NCBI GenBank assembly: GCA_018350325.1
Contig: JAEVLN010000011.1
Coordinates: 2,290,449-2,354,448 of the forward strand
From: Globodera rostochiensis
Lineage: Eukaryota; Nematoda; Chromadorea; Rhabditida; Heteroderidae
DNA: 64,000 nt
Reading direction: 5' to 3'
A model generated the notes under the pieces. It saw only the letters and a program-made list of their open reading frames with translations, was not told the DNA's origin and did no database searches. This document shows, piece after piece, positions 12,128 to 25,100 of the stretch. The translations under genes and the position numbers were made by a program. Positions within the stretch are counted from its first letter, which is position 1. Every line of letters starts with the position of its first letter.

Positions 12128-13270
12128 AAAATTGTTGAATTTGTTGTTTTGGGTCATTTCTTTTACATTTTATTATGGTAAAAAACATATTTTAAAAAAA
12201 TGTTTATACAAAATTCTGTTGTCTAATTTAATTCAGATGATGTTGGTATTTTGTATTCACTCTGCTTAGTTTTAGTGCTCTATGGTCTACAATTTTCGTG
12301 AATGTTCAAATTCTATTTGATTTTTGTGACATTTACTAGTGATGCACGAGACCCAAAATTTACCGAGACTCGAGACTCGATACCGAGACCGAGACTTAAC
12401 CCCGAGACTAAAAACCCGAGACTTTTCTCGAGTCGAGACCCGAGACTCGAGACTTTTTTGAAATTTTTTTTACAATTCACTGAAAACGTTTTATTTTAAC
12501 TCCTAAAATTTTCAAATTATAAAAATCGTGTTTAAAAATTCAACCGCAATTTCCGAGGCAAACCTTAATCATTTTCGAACCAATTTTCTTAACAAATTCC
12601 ATCAAAAAAGTCAAAACATTTTACCGGCGGCGCCTCTTGGCATCGCCGGACTCCTTCCATTTTTAAACACTTTAAAAATTTTGAAATTTGAAAAAAAAAT
12701 TGCGTACGAAAAATGTAATAAACCCCCCAAAATGCACCCCCCTACGACTTTTTTTTTTTTGCTTGCCCCCGAAAACTTTTTCTGGCTACGGCCCTGCCCG
12801 TGGCTCTATTTAGGCCTATTTTTCTTTTGAGGCGGGTGGGAGAGGGGGGGTTGGAGGCCAGAAGCATTTACGACCCCCGGTTTTCGGCTTTTGGGCCAAA
12901 AAAGCCGGTTTTCGGTTCGGTTAACCGACCGCCAACAACCCTATTAAGAAATATTCGATTTTTCTTGCGGATTCTGCTTTACATTGGCGGGGGAGGAGGG
13001 GGGGGGGGGGGGGGGGGGGGGGGTCGGCGGTGCCGATAGTCGCCGCCGAGAAAATTTTAAACTTTTTGACTCAATTTGTTAATAGATTTGCAACCAAATT
13101 TTAAAAATGGGTAATTTTTTTTTTTTGAAGCTTTTTAGGAAGAAGAATGGTCCGACGGCGCTGCTGGGAAAAAATGAAAGTTTTAGTGAATTCAATTAGG
13201 AAAATGTGCCTAAAATTTGCAAAAAAAGGATTGTTTCCGTTTAAATTACCATTAAACTATCATTTCTCTG
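12128..13270. repeat. Repeat-rich spacer: CGAGACTCGAGAC array, hAT-like fragment, G tract
   Basis: About 12345-12455 is a compound array of CGAGAC/CTCGAGAC words, with a weaker relative near 37690-37730. About 12735-12796 ends with CTGGCTACGGCCCTG, the right terminal inverted repeat of the hAT-like element described at 53314. About 12998-13023 is a G run followed by TCGGCGGTGCCGATAG and GCCGCCGAGAAAATTTT, an internal repeat of the same family also seen at 45066, 45190, 54440 (inverted) and 56876. I see no gene. Confidence 0.65.
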
Positions 13271-14154
13271 TCACTTCACTTCCGTCTCTTTTGAATTTGG
13301 CATTTCGTCTACCCGCTTCAAAGTGCCGTCCTCCTCCAGAAAGCGTTCCGGCTTGAACAGACGCGGCTCCGAAAATACCTTTTTGTGTGACAATCAATAC
13401 AAATCTCTGATCAGATCAAATCGCTGTTAAAATTACCTTTTCATCGTACAGAACACAGCAAATTTGGGGAACAATTGACGTGCCTTTGCGCAACAAATGC
13501 CCGCGCACTTTCACATCCCGCACATTACGGCGCGCAAAATTCTGCGGGAGCAAATTGGCAATTTGCATAATTTCCTGAAGCAATTTTTGGACAATAAACT
13601 CACCGAGATTCTTATGAAATTAGGGGCAAGGCGAGGGGTTCGTTCATCCCCGGCGAACTCCACAATCCCCGACTTCTAAAACGCCGAAGGGGCAGAAACG
13701 TACCCCCAAGTCCCAAATGTCCGGCCACTCACATTGACCACGCTGTTGGCGTACGGCAATGACACTTTGTCGAACAAAGTGATCAATCTGTCCGTCCCAA
13801 TCACGGAGTCGAGCTCGGCATGCAATTTGTCCTGCACTTTCGGACTGTGGATTATGTGAATGATGCCCCAGTTGAGCGTGTCCGTAGTTGTCTCCTGCTC
13901 AATGTTTGATTGGACCCGTCTGATCATAATTGATTGATTGATTGGAATCTGATTGAACTCCAACAAAAAAGAATCCGGCGATCTATGATCCTCCTCATCT
14001 GATCAAATATATTGCCAAGTTTCTAAACATCTTCCTGCTGAAGTTTTTTTTCATCGATGTGAATGATCCTTGAGTAGAAATTGTAAAAGAGCAGCAGCTG
14101 GAAGAGGGCGAGCAGTACAGCGAGAAGCAGAAAAAACATTTTAATTTGTTCCAT
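13271..14154 (-). pseudogene. Cytochrome P450, truncated and internally deleted
   Basis: Pieces in order on the minus strand: 14154-14023 encodes an N-terminal membrane anchor (KMFFLLLAVLLALFQLLLFY) and ends at a stop. 13919-13733 encodes helix I and onward (QETTTDTLNWGIIHII, then KLHAELDSVIGTDR and SLPYANSVVN, donor GTGAGT). 13574-13437 encodes LLPQNFARRNVRDVKVRGHL and IVPQICCVLYDEK. 13378-13271 encodes VFSEPRLFKPERFLEEDG and ends at TGA. Exon junctions 13733/13574 and 13437/13378 are clean and in phase. The roughly 250 residues between anchor and helix I, and the whole heme-binding Cys loop, are missing. Intact enzymes are ER monooxygenases of about 500 residues; this copy cannot bind heme. 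The PERF and E-helix features resemble nematode CYP2/CYP33-like clans, which is inference. Confidence 0.85.
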
Positions 14155-14407
14155 AAAATTTGTGGTCGACGCGTGAAAAATAATAAGTTATTCGTTCCGT
14201 TTTCGAACTTTTTACTTCCCATTTAATTTGATTCGCGTCACTTCGCGTCAACGTCAGAGCAGACGAAGCCAAAAAGGGCAAAGAAAGTGAAAGAAAAATA
14301 AAAACATTTCACAATTTTCATCAAAAAAACAATCTTAAAGCCGCGGAATCCGCTGGTTAGAAACAAATATTTGCTGTCTTTATAATAAAATAAAGAAAAT
14401 AAAAAAC

Positions 14408-14490
14408 ATCTTCTCGTTGTACTGCTCGCCCTCTTTCAGCTGCTGCTCTTTTACAATTTCTACTGAAAACGGCACAATTTGCCTCCAGGC
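14408..14490 (+). pseudogene. Second P450 N-terminal anchor fragment, opposite orientation, with nonsense codon
   Basis: The plus strand repeats the anchor coding sequence of the minus-strand P450 (LLALFQLLLFYNFY in both) and continues one codon later into KRHNLPPG, the typical post-anchor P450 motif. Between them the expected Trp codon is TGA (14464-14466). No start codon, and nothing of the enzyme after PPG, is recognisable. Together with the minus-strand copy this forms an inverted pair of fragments about 250 bp apart. Confidence 0.75.
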
Positions 14491-15417
14491 TCATTTTCTA
14501 CACGTTCAGAATTTGCCAACCTTTTAGCTCGTAAAAGCTTACGAATTCCAATTAGCTCGAGGGCATGTTTTGCATTTTTCAATGCGGCAACTAACCCAAA
14601 AATTGACACTTAATACGTTTTTAGCACCCTTTTTAGTCCATATTTTGGCATTGGGGATTTTTTTAGTGCATATTTTAAGTTTATAAATTTATCAATATAA
14701 TTATCCGTAAACACAATCAGCAGCTCACCAATAAACATTTGAAAAGCTTTGCGCGGTTTGCGCATTTTTACCCAAAAGTATTAAAATGTCCCGAGGGCAT
14801 TCGCCCGCCACCAATAATTATTCTCTGAAAAAGCAGGAATAACCGGTCTGCTGCTGCACAAATCAGTGCAAAAACAGCAAAAAGTCGGCTGAGGAAGAAA
14901 TAAACAATTGTAGCTTAATTAAACTTGCTGCTTCAACCGCCGGTGACCGATCTGACTGATCAGGGCGATTCAGCGCCAGACAAATTCAGTCCTCTGCAAT
15001 ACGAGCTAATGATTTGAAAACTTGAAAATTTAAACGCAAGGTACCTATGACTTTTCTACAGCGGTAGACCATTTGTCCTCACGAAAATTTTGAGGATTGT
15101 CAAAGCATAGCTTACTTTAATTGATTGTGATAGCTTTGCTTAAACGAAAAATGTTCAATACAATTCAGCATTGAAAGCTTCTCACTTCTCCGACTTAGAA
15201 TTTTCATGGAGTGAGTTTTTATAATAAAATCCATCCACATTAATTGACGCTGAATTGTTCATTGCGGATGCATCCGCCGGCGGGCGCGCGACATTTCCCC
15301 CCCCCGGAACTAATGAAGAAATGCCCCGGGGCGTTGTGATCCAGTTTAGAAGAATTTGGGGGGAAGTAAATGCGACTTTTCCGCCTTCTCCATTCTGCGC
15401 GAGTTGCCGCGGCGGCG
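14491..15417. other. Intergenic, upstream of collagen
   Basis: I see no gene. The last few hundred bases become GC-rich toward the collagen core promoter and probably contain its regulatory region. Confidence 0.4.
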
Positions 15418-15425
15418 TATAAAAG
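15418..15425 (+). promoter_or_regulatory. TATA box of the collagen gene
   Basis: TATAAAAG lies about 290 bp upstream of the collagen ATG in an otherwise GC-rich stretch. A transcript starting about 30 bp downstream would carry a 5' leader in which a splice acceptor (TTTCTCAG at about 15654-15661) precedes the coding exon, fitting either a leader intron or trans-splicing. That interpretation is inference. Confidence 0.6.
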
Positions 15426-15715
15426 TTGCTTCCATCCAAATGTCGGCTATCAGTCGTTGGTCGGTCGTCAGCTCTTTACTCGTCAGGTCGGTGGTGATCA
15501 AATCCCCAACAAAACCAAAAACTTCTTCCCGTGCCTTCAGAGTGCGCTGACTTTCGCTTGTTCAGCGCCCCGCCAGTGTCTCCACTCGTCAGTTACCAAT
15601 CGCAAAGAGTAATTTAATTTTAATGAGGGGCAATTAAGCAAAGACTTTTTTACTTTCTCAGAAAGACGCCCCATCAAAAGCTGTGCAAGGAGTGCCGCCC
15701 CACCCACACAGCCCA

Positions 15716-16908
15716 ATGGAACCCCAAAAGCAGCCGATAATGGCACTTGATGCCAACGGCGAATCGGAGGAGCACCGTCAGCTCCGCCGGGTCGCCTTCT
15801 TCTCCATTGTGATCTCCACCGCGGCGGTGATCGCCTCCATCGTGACACTGCCGATGCTGTACAGCTACGTGGCCTCCTTCCAGAGCCACTTGGTCCAGGA
15901 GACGGACTTCTGCAAGACGCGTTCGCGCGACATGTGGACCGAGATGAGCATTCTACACCAGTTCAGCAACGGCGGCAGCGAACAGCACTCGCGCGGAAAA
16001 CGGCAGTACGGACAGCCGGCTGCCGGCTACCAGCCGGTGGTGGCGGCCGCCGCCCCGGAACAGTGCTGCCCGTGCCAGCAAGGGCCGCCGGGTCCGTCCG
16101 GGCCGTCCGGAGAGGATGGTAAGAAATTTGAAATTTTAATATTTAATTGACAGAAGTCGTGTTCATAATGCAATTTCAAAAACGGGCCCTGTTTGACCGG
16201 ATAATGTCCAACGAAGTCAAATAGGGGTTCCGGACAAAGTGTCTAAAATTATTTTAATTCATCAATTTTCACAGGCCATTTGGGACCGGACGGAAAGGAC
16301 GGTCAGGACGGAATCGACGGCAGAGATGGTCAAGTGCTGAAGAGCGCAATTCCGCACGAGCCGTGCATCATTTGCCCGCCCGGACCTGCTGGAAACCAGG
16401 GAGCGCCCGGACAGAAGGGACCGCGTGGACCAAAAGGGCAGGCCGGAGAGCAGGGCAAGAACGGAGACAAGGGCACTCCCGGATTCCAGGGACCGCTCGG
16501 ACTTCAAGGACCTGGTAAGACGGGCTTTTTAAAGCTCGGCGTTTGTATTTCACGCGTTTAGTTGGACCTCCCGGACCGTCGGGCCCACTCGGTGCTCCCG
16601 GACGTGTCATCCAAGTCAACGGACCAGCCGGTCCCCAGGGACCTCCTGGTAAGCATTTCCGCGTTTTGGTTAAATAAAATATATACAAATTTGTCTTTTA
16701 AGGAGCACCCGGACCTGCCGGCAAGAAGGGCGTGCCCGGCAAAGACGGCACCAATGTTGGAGGAGGGGCTGGACCCGTCGGCGATAACGGCCAGCCGGGC
16801 CCGGCCGGCCAACCGGGCCCACCGGGTCCTCCTGGCCCGCCCGGACCCGCCGGTGAGCCCGGCGCTTGCGACCATTGCCCGCAGCCGCGCACGCCGCCAG
16901 GCTACTGA
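15716..16908 (+). CDS. Cuticle collagen
   Basis: A structural protein of the nematode exoskeleton, secreted by the hypodermis and assembled as trimers. There are four exons: 15716-16118, 16275-16514, 16562-16648 and 16703-16908, all phase 1, giving 311 residues. Residues about 22-45 form the signal-anchor hydrophobic segment (FFSIVISTAAVIASIVTLPM). A subtilisin-type cleavage site RGKR follows near residue 90. CCPC precedes the first Gly-X-Y block, then come several Gly-X-Y blocks separated by short interruptions, one holding the EPCIICPPGPAG cysteines. The C-terminus is ACDHCPQPRTPPGY. This Cys pattern and length fit the non-fibrillar nematode cuticle collagen family. The ATG at 15716 is the first in frame after the leader acceptor. 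Codon use is strongly GC-rich in the third position, as expected for a highly expressed structural gene. Confidence 0.95.
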
Positions 16909-18134
16909 GCGACGCCGGAGGGGAAACGGAAGGGGAAACGATGAGGAGAAAGGCACGGAAAACAGCAAAAAGGGCACAATTGAACAGTTTTGGGTGGTGA
17001 CACTTTTCTTTGCAACAATGAAGTCAACAACAAAAACACCAACAACATGTGCAAGGTGTGTCAGCACATAAAATCTTATTTATGTCCACCAATTTCCAAT
17101 TTTCCTATTTTCAGGGAAGTTTTGATGCGCGTATGCAAATCGGCAACAATTCTTCCCCTGAGGCGATTTTAACCATATGAGCAACAACATCAGCTCCCCT
17201 GAAGACGACGACGACGACGATGAAATGATGATGAATAACACAACACACACAACACGCATTTGGTCCATAACATCGGACAAAACGACGACTTTCTTACCCC
17301 CAAACAAGACCCCGGGGGGCATGGAGATGGACAACGGCGAGCGACCTTTGGTCGAGGAGAGGTGAAGAGAAGATCAGAAAGATGGAAAAGATCAGGCGAA
17401 GAGTGGAGAGCGGAAGACCGACATCCGAACACAAAAAACCCAATCATTGTGATCACCCGATCGATCCCCAATTGGTGTGATTTGAGTGTTTGGGCCAATG
17501 ACAGATCGATGATAAAGGCAACGACTGACCAAAATTCTTTTGCTGTTCTCTCCAAATCTTCTTACTGGTCTAAAATCGAGAGTCCCGAAAATAGTAAATT
17601 CATAAATTCCAAGAAACTTGGCTACTGGCGGTTCTCGAATGTTTTATAACTTTTGCAATTCTATTCGATATTGTCGAATTCGATAATTAAAAATTTCACC
17701 AAACAGAAGCTATTCGATTGGTCAAAGCTCAAAAAAGTTATCGCCATTAAAGTCCAAATAAGAAATTAATAAAACATTGGACATTCGGAACGGAAATTCA
17801 TTACGGCTTTTTGGCGAAATGTCCATGTCATTTTTTTGTTCTTTGATTTAACAAATATTTAATTAATTAAGCGCCGCTAATCACTGTCTCTTTATAGCTT
17901 TTACAGCGAATTGCTTAAAATGGTGTCATTTTTTCTCCCACCAAATTTTCAAAATCAGCTTAATTCTTGACAATTCTCAAAATCCTCACGACTTTTAAGG
18001 CCTCTCTCTCCCCTCAATATTAATTATCCAATTTCTGTTTTTGTGCCGAAAGTTTAGCCTTCGGCGGATTTCGTTGCGGGTTTCACGACGGCTTTTTGAG
18101 GGTGGCGGTGAATGGGGAAGTAAATGTTTGGCTT
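16909..18134. other. Collagen 3' flank and intergenic
   Basis: I see no further gene. A GACGAC/ATGATG microsatellite lies at about 17203-17232. The open frames around 17190-17650 on both strands have no recognisable motif. Confidence 0.4.
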
Positions 18135-18667
18135 GGTTCTTCTTTGTTATGTGTCAACAAAAAAAAATGTTTTTTAAATTAATAAAAAGCTGTTTATAGG
18201 GGTTTTTGGGGTCGTAGAATCCGAATCTGACCTTCTTTTCGACCAATTCCGAACCCGAACCCGAGTTTTCAGGGCCATATTGCGGGAAATGGCAAAAGAG
18301 GAATTGGTTGTCCACCCCATCTCTCATTATTTTATTGCCTTTATCATCTATTGTAAAGGTCAGCGAGATCGAGAGGTAAAGGTCATTTAACTTTGTTATC
18401 AATCTGGAGTCAACAACAAGCAAATATTCGTGCATTGCCTCAAGTCCTGCTGAGAACGAACGGATCGAATGGCGTCAAAATTAAACGCAGATTTAATTTA
18501 AAAATGCGAAAAAAAATTTGTATAAATTTGTTCGAACTCGGGTTCGGGTTTGGAATTGGTCGAAAAGAAGGTCAGATTCGGATTCTACGACCCCAAAAAC
18601 CCCTATAAACAGCTTTTTATTAATTTAAAAAACATTTTTTTTTGTTGACACATAACAAAGAAGAACC
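18135..18667. mobile_element. Inverted-repeat element with 131-bp near-perfect arms
   Basis: Bases 18135-18265 and 18537-18667 are reverse complements of each other with about one mismatch noticed; the spacer is 271 bp. Each arm contains the dispersed family words GGGGTCGTAGAATCCGAATC and TGACCTTCTTTTCGACCAAT. No transposase frame is present. It could be a foldback/MITE element or two copies of the dispersed repeat joined head to head. I did not find a convincing target-site duplication. Confidence 0.8.
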
Positions 18668-19052
18668 TTTGGCTTTACAAATGCAATAATTATAAATGAA
18701 TAAATGAATAAATAATAATAATTATAATATTAAGGGACTTCTTTTGCAGAGCAAATACTAAAATTAATAACAGAAAATAAGGTGTTTGTCTGCATTGATT
18801 AGTTTCATCTGAAATTTTCAAAACAAAAAAACAATGAATTTTTTAAGTTAATCATTTTCCTAAAATAATATACAAATATTTATTTATTTAAAAAACATTA
18901 AAATGCTTGAGGCGAAAAAGCACAAAAATTGAGTGGAGGAAAAAGAAAATGTTACAAAGATAAAGCTACGTATCAGTCGATCGTGAGATCAATACATATA
19001 ACGAGCATAACAAATGATGATCAACCCGATGCATTGATTGATATCGTCTTGA

Positions 19053-22000
19053 TCAGCCGCTGCTCCGGAAGCTCGAGTTCCGATCACGCATCAGAACCCG
19101 TCGAAATGCCATCCGAAAGTCGCGCGAAAACGCCGCGTATAACAAAGGGTTCAGCGCAGAGTTGGCATAGCCAAGCCAAAAGGACACCGAGAACAGCCAG
19201 TCCGGAATGCAAGTGCCGACCGGACAGAGGTGGAAAGCCTGAGATCCGGGAAAATATTTGTAGGGGGCACATCGAAAAAGGGTTGATCGATCGATCGGTC
19301 TGAGATCTCTGATTATTTCAAGCCTTCAACGAAAGCAAAAACCAAAAGAGCCCATTTAAATGTGCTTCAAATATTGCTTACTTGGAGCACGTAGATGATG
19401 GTGAAAGGGAGCCAACAGCAAGTGAAACATCCGACAACCACTGAAATTGGATTGGTTGTTATCCATTGAACGAATTTATGTAAAAAAAACCCTAATTTGT
19501 AACTCATTTACCCTTACATCCAATGGCATTTCTGATTTCCCCTCAAATCCAATGGCATTTCTGGCAGACTCCCCCCCCCCACGTTATGAGCAAATTATTT
19601 ATGCCAACCTGCAATTGTGCGTGCCACTCGCATCTCCGTGCGCAACGAGTTCTTGGCGAACTGGTGAATGGTCGGGTAAAGCAGCAGCCGCTCACTTTGT
19701 CGTCGATAAATTGTGGTTGACTGTTTAACGCCGGCGCCGGCGAACAACGAAGTTACCACCGCCGGGAACCACACGGCACGGTCGACGGCTCGTTCGGTCA
19801 CCGACCGCTGCTTGCGGACGGCGGCGATGGAGCGCAACCGGTGCTCGTGCTCCATCAGAAGCCGCATGTTGTTCACCAGAGAGGAGGAGCAGCGGAGTTC
19901 CGAGCACGAGCCGGCGGACGACCACAACCGCATGGACTGGCAGAAGTAGCTGCTGCTGCTCTTCTGATGCTGAGACATCTCTGAAAAGTTGCACTCATTT
20001 TGAGAATGGACGAGCTTTTGATCACTCACTGATTCGCTTGATGCGGTTCAGCCAAATTTGCCGCACGGTCTGCTTGCGCACGTCTGGCCCTCCAACGCCC
20101 CCCAGGGAAGTGCAGCCGCCGCTGCTCTTCGGCGAGTCCAGCGACGTGCTGAATGTTTCGCCTCGAGCGCCGCCGGCTCCCCCACAAATGCCTCCGGCTA
20201 TGCTCAAGTCCAATGTGTCTTTGCGACTGGAAGGCAGCGATCGATGGTGGTTGTTGTTGTCCATCGAGTTGCGGGAGACGTTTTGCTGCACGACTGAACT
20301 CGCTGAACATGAGAGAGGATTTTTGGTATTCGCAACAAAATTTGATCAAAAATGTTTAAAATTTATTTTTGATGACAGAAATTGCTCCTCCCCGCGCTAA
20401 ACAAAACATTTTCTGACCATGAAATGCGGCGGTGGAAGGCAGCGACTGTTGGTGGACGAAGGCTGTGGGCTTTGTCCTCGATTGGAAGTGTTGAATGGCA
20501 TTCGACCCCAACGACGACTTTTTCAGAAAGAGCAGCGAACGATGGCACTTCTGAAACAATTGGAAGCCAAATAAATTAAATTAGGCAATTGATTAGTGTT
20601 AATTAGTGTGGGGGTGCGCATTTATTAGTATTTTTTTAAATGGACTTTTAGTCATTTATTTGCCACTTTGTCAGAGATTGCAAAAACCGTAACGCTAAAA
20701 CCGTTTTGCGTCATTTGCCACTCAGTGAAAGGGCATTCGGCAGAAATGCCTTCGGGGGTTATGTGGCAGAAGGCGGAAGTCCGTAATCTAATGAACGGAA
20801 TGGAAAAAGCATTTCAACATCAGTAGAAAAAGAAAAAGGATTTGGAGGCTCCATTAAGGAAAAATTTATATTATATTTTAAATAAATTTTATTTTTGGGG
20901 AAATTGCCATTTTTATCGTTCAAAAACCATTTAAGCCAATTTATTTATTTATTACTTCTTTTGATGAGATTGTGTGGTGCCAATTTGCATCAAACGGGGC
21001 GCCGGTTTTGCTCAATGTTCGGCAGCTTCCGCCCCGGTGCACGCGCAATGCTTTTTCCTCCTGCGCGTCCAGCAAATGTTGCTGCTTTCCGGCACTGACC
21101 GCTGAAGCACTTCGGACCGGAAACGACGTCCGAGACAACTTCCGCTTGGAGTCAAGCACTGTGCAGAAGATGGAGACGTTCAGAGCAACCTTAAAATGGG
21201 AAAAATTGTTGGGACGAAGGCGCCGTTAAAAAGTGAATTAATAATTGCTTCACGATCGATCGATCGATCATCTCAAGAACTGAGTCAATGTTTCCGATCA
21301 GAGAGTGTCTAAGTAACTACAAAAATTTGAAAACTTACCATCAAAATCATGGGCAGAATGAAGGAAATGAAGGCGGAGAAGAGAATGTACGGGTCCGAGT
21401 TGGTCACCGGCGTGCACGTATTGGCCAACTCCAGAATGGCGGCCGACGAGTGATTGGTGTTCAGCATGGCGTTCATCTCCATTTTGCTGGAGGCGGTGAC
21501 CAGGAAAAGGTCGGACAGAAAAGGCGGCAGTGCCAACACAGCCGAAATCAGCCAAACCGTGGAAATTGTGAACTTGGACAGTCTGAAAGTGTTTTTGAAC
21601 CGGTCAAAACTGGTATAAGGAATTGTCTTTAAGACGTCCTAACATTGATTTGTTTGGCCTATTCTTCAACGTTATTCAAATCTTTAGAACCCATAATATT
21701 CTCTGATCGATTGGCTATCGGATAATTTTTAGAGGACCTGCTGGACGAAATCAATCGGCCGTATTTGATGGGCTGTTTGACCGCCATGTAACGATCAAAA
21801 CTGATGGCCAACAAATTGTAGATGGAGGCGGTGCTGAGCAAAATGTCCAGTGACAGCCAACTTTTGCACAACAAAGTGCCAAAGTGCCAAGTGTTGGAGA
21901 ATTCCTTGAAACAATAAATGATAAATATTAGGCAAAATGGCATTTTATTGATCAATCGATCAGAACCCACCTGAATGATGGAGAATGGCAGAATCAGGCA

Positions 22001-22183
22001 CCCCAGCAGAAAGTCGGACAGTGTCAGGGAGAAGACGATGCTGTTGGTGGAGGTGTGCAGGGCTTTCTGACTGATCAAAATGTACAGGACGAATACGTTG
22101 CCGCACACGACCAACAGGTTGATAGTGCCAAGCAGCACTGGAAGTGCCACGGATGCCATCCATTCGATGGTCGTTGCCGACAT
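19053..22183 (-). CDS. Class A aminergic G-protein-coupled receptor
   Basis: There are nine exons on the minus strand: 22183-21971, 21904-21738, 21582-21339, 21189-20956, 20550-20418, 20293-20030, 19980-19609, 19440-19382 and 19238-19053. Phases agree throughout, giving 623 residues. TM1 has [11 protein letters not shown]2 has [10 protein letters not shown], and TM3 has the amine-contacting Asp ([14 protein letters not shown]) and the DRY motif (SFDRYMAV). TM4 is [13 protein letters not shown] and TM5 [19 protein letters not shown] very long third loop of about 290 residues is rich in Ser and Arg. TM6 is [15 protein letters not shown] (CWxPF), TM7 [20 protein letters not shown] (NPxxY). These features point to a biogenic-amine receptor (dopamine, octopamine, tyramine or serotonin); I cannot choose the ligand. 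The ATG at 22183 starts a 71-codon first exon with a short extracellular N-terminus. Confidence 0.92.
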
Positions 22184-25100
22184 TGGCAAATGCCGCAGCG
22201 ATTTTAAGAGAAAATAGACAGAAAATTGTCTGAGTCAAATTAAAATTTAATTCTAAAATTTGTTGGAGGCATGGAATAATGAAATAGGTAATTATTTATA
22301 ATTAGAACGGATAAATTTGAGTCGGAAAGAGAGTTTTTTCGGTGAAATAAACAACAAAAACAAAAATAAATTAAAATTAAATGCCAAATGGCGGGCTTTT
22401 TGCCGGCGAAAGGACTAACAATGTCTATTAAGGGAACAATTAATTAATGCCCCCGGTGGGTATTTGCTGATTATTACCGTCAAAACAAAAATCGGAAATC
22501 AAAAAACCATAAAAAAAGTTTGTGTGGTAATTAAAATTCGGCCAAAGGACCTGAATTTCAAAAGACACGTTAAAATTCAATTTAAAATGGTCGGATAAAA
22601 TAAAAAAATTCATTAAATTTGCCCAGCAAAACGCCAAAGACCACAATTCATAAGCCAAATGCGTTGTGGAGAAGATGCGCTAAACTTCCATTGAGCCTAT
22701 TATAAATTTTTCAGAATTATAATAAATTTCGTTGGCAAAAAGCTTCTTTAAGAAGCGCCCGCCCATTGGACGATGAAAGGAAAGTGCAAATGAAAATGAA
22801 AATGAAAATGCTGCGGGGGTTATGGCCGTCGCCCGGGGGGGGGGGGGGCGGACGACAGCAAACGGATAAAAATGTCGGGGAAGGAGTGATGCATAAAGCA
22901 TAACACCACCCACCCATCACAGATTACACATAAAGAAGACATGCTAAGCTAGGCCAAGCCAGGGGGGGGGAGGCGTTCAAAAGCAGCAACACCTTTTTTT
23001 GTGTAAAAACGGAAATGTTTGTCGGCCTTTTTAACGCCGAGATTAAACAAACACTCGCTGATAGCAGCAGAAAGTGTCTGACGGCTTTTTTTAAAAGACG
23101 GCCAGCCTATTGACAAGTCTCAGCAGCCGTTTTTTTCAAATATTTTAAGAATTGAAATGAATCCCGCGATATTTAAAATGTTTGGATTGTTTTGGTCGGT
23201 TGGTTGTGCTGCTTAATGTGTTCATTTGCATTTGAACAAACGACGCATTTCCTCGACATTTACAAGCAGTACATAGCCTCGTCAATGTGCTTTTTTGTTG
23301 TACTCCTCGCGTTTGACAGTAAAAAGGGAACAAAGAATAATGATGAACTAACTGCGCACACGGATTAGCTCTGTCGACGGGCGGATGAGTTGCTTATATT
23401 ATGCTCATCATCAAAAAGATTTGGATGGACAATTGAGGAAGTGTACCCTCGTGGCCTCCCCCCACCCCCCGAGGCAAACAATGAAAACGTTTGGGGGCAC
23501 AGACAATGTGCCCTCAGGCAGAATGCCGCAAAAAGTAATTGAGCCGTTGGGTTTTTGCTGAAAGCCTTATTATTATTATTTTTGTTGAACACTTTAAGGG
23601 CTGTTTGTTTTTGAAGGGAATGGAGCTAATTATTTGCTGCAATATTTTTATTATTTTTAAGGAGGCTAATTTTGGATTTCTTGCTTTTGCCGGAGTTGTG
23701 GCGTCTGTTGCTCAACCTTTTGAAAGCGTAAATATGCCAATTTTTGCCATTTTAAGCAAAAAATAATTAAAATGTTTTTTAACCGCGATTTATCGCGAAG
23801 AGACTCGAGCGTTTGTAGCCCCAATTAAACAAAGTACGCCCGAACTATTTAGAGGGGAGTTTTTTGTGTTAATTAAAGTTTAAGCGGGGAAAAAACGATA
23901 ACAAAATGAAAAAGAAAAAATATTAAATGTATAAAAAACAAAAATTGGGATTCGTTTGATTTATTATATATTGCTTAAAGCATCTTTAACCGATTTAATT
24001 ATAATTTGTAAATTATGTAAAATGGCATTTACCCATAAATAATTGGACAAACTTTTAAGATGACGAAAAAAGGGCATTTTTAGATACCTTAAAAAAGAAT
24101 AAAGAAAATGATAATGGCAATTAGTGGTTTTGGCAACGGCGGAAAGTGAATGAATGAATGCCGCCGCTAGTGAGTTTAAATGACTCAAAAAAAGACGCAT
24201 TAAAAGGAACAAATGGCATAATTATTTGTTCTAAAAGAGAGTCGGCAATTGCGAAATTTCGAGAGAAAAGGAATTGCGACAAAATTATTCATCGGAATTT
24301 TGCTAAAAAAAATTGTCCCAACCCTTAATCGAGATTGTTGAACAAAGCATATTTTGTTTTGTTGGGGCTGAAGAGCCTTTGCGTTGAAGACCAGAGAACC
24401 GAAAGGGCCATTCATCGAAAGCCCTCATAATTGTGAGCAATTGCTGGCACAAACGTCCAAATTGGCCCAATTTGGCAATTTCCGGTCTGGAAAAGAATGG
24501 GGCCAACAAAAAGTGCCGGTACTCGCCGCGCTTCTTCAGCAAATCCCACGGGAAATGCTTTTGTCATCAGCAGAAGAGAAATGTGTACAAAGTGCCAAAA
24601 AGGGCGGGCAAACTTTGCCCATTTAATGAAATTATTCAAATCATTGGACGAACATTTGAAAGGTTGGCCGGCCAAATACGCAACAAAACAAAGTGAATTC
24701 GTTTGAATAAAAGAATTAGACTAATTTTCTTTAAATTATGCACAATATAGCACAGCGAAAGCCTTTAAATTTCGGAATTTAATTTAATTTTAAATTGGCT
24801 ATTAGCACTTTTTCTTAAGCGTCGCATGGGCGGGCAACTCGAAAGGATCAATTCGCTCGCTTATTTTCACAGTTTTGCCCCAAACTCTCGAGCTCAAACA
24901 GACAAAACGGAGGCGCAAATCTTCGGGCATCCGCCGTTTAAGCACAATTATCGCATAGAAACAGCAGAAACCTTTAGAAAAAGGCGTACATTTTCTTATT
25001 CACATTGAAAATGAATGTGCTTTTTGCATTAATAGACCGGTCAAACCGATTTTTGGGATCGGCACCCCGGCTAAATCCCGATTTCTATCAATCATAAACA

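Noticed and set aside
16368..17067. Long Gly/Pro/Arg-rich open frames antisense to the collagen gene
   Set aside because: Antisense of Gly-X-Y coding DNA is naturally open; splice sites and the Cys pattern support only the plus strand.
24300..24706. Overlapping open frames on both strands
   Set aside because: Four frames of about 80 codons overlap without motif, signal peptide or splice continuation; none stands out in codon use.
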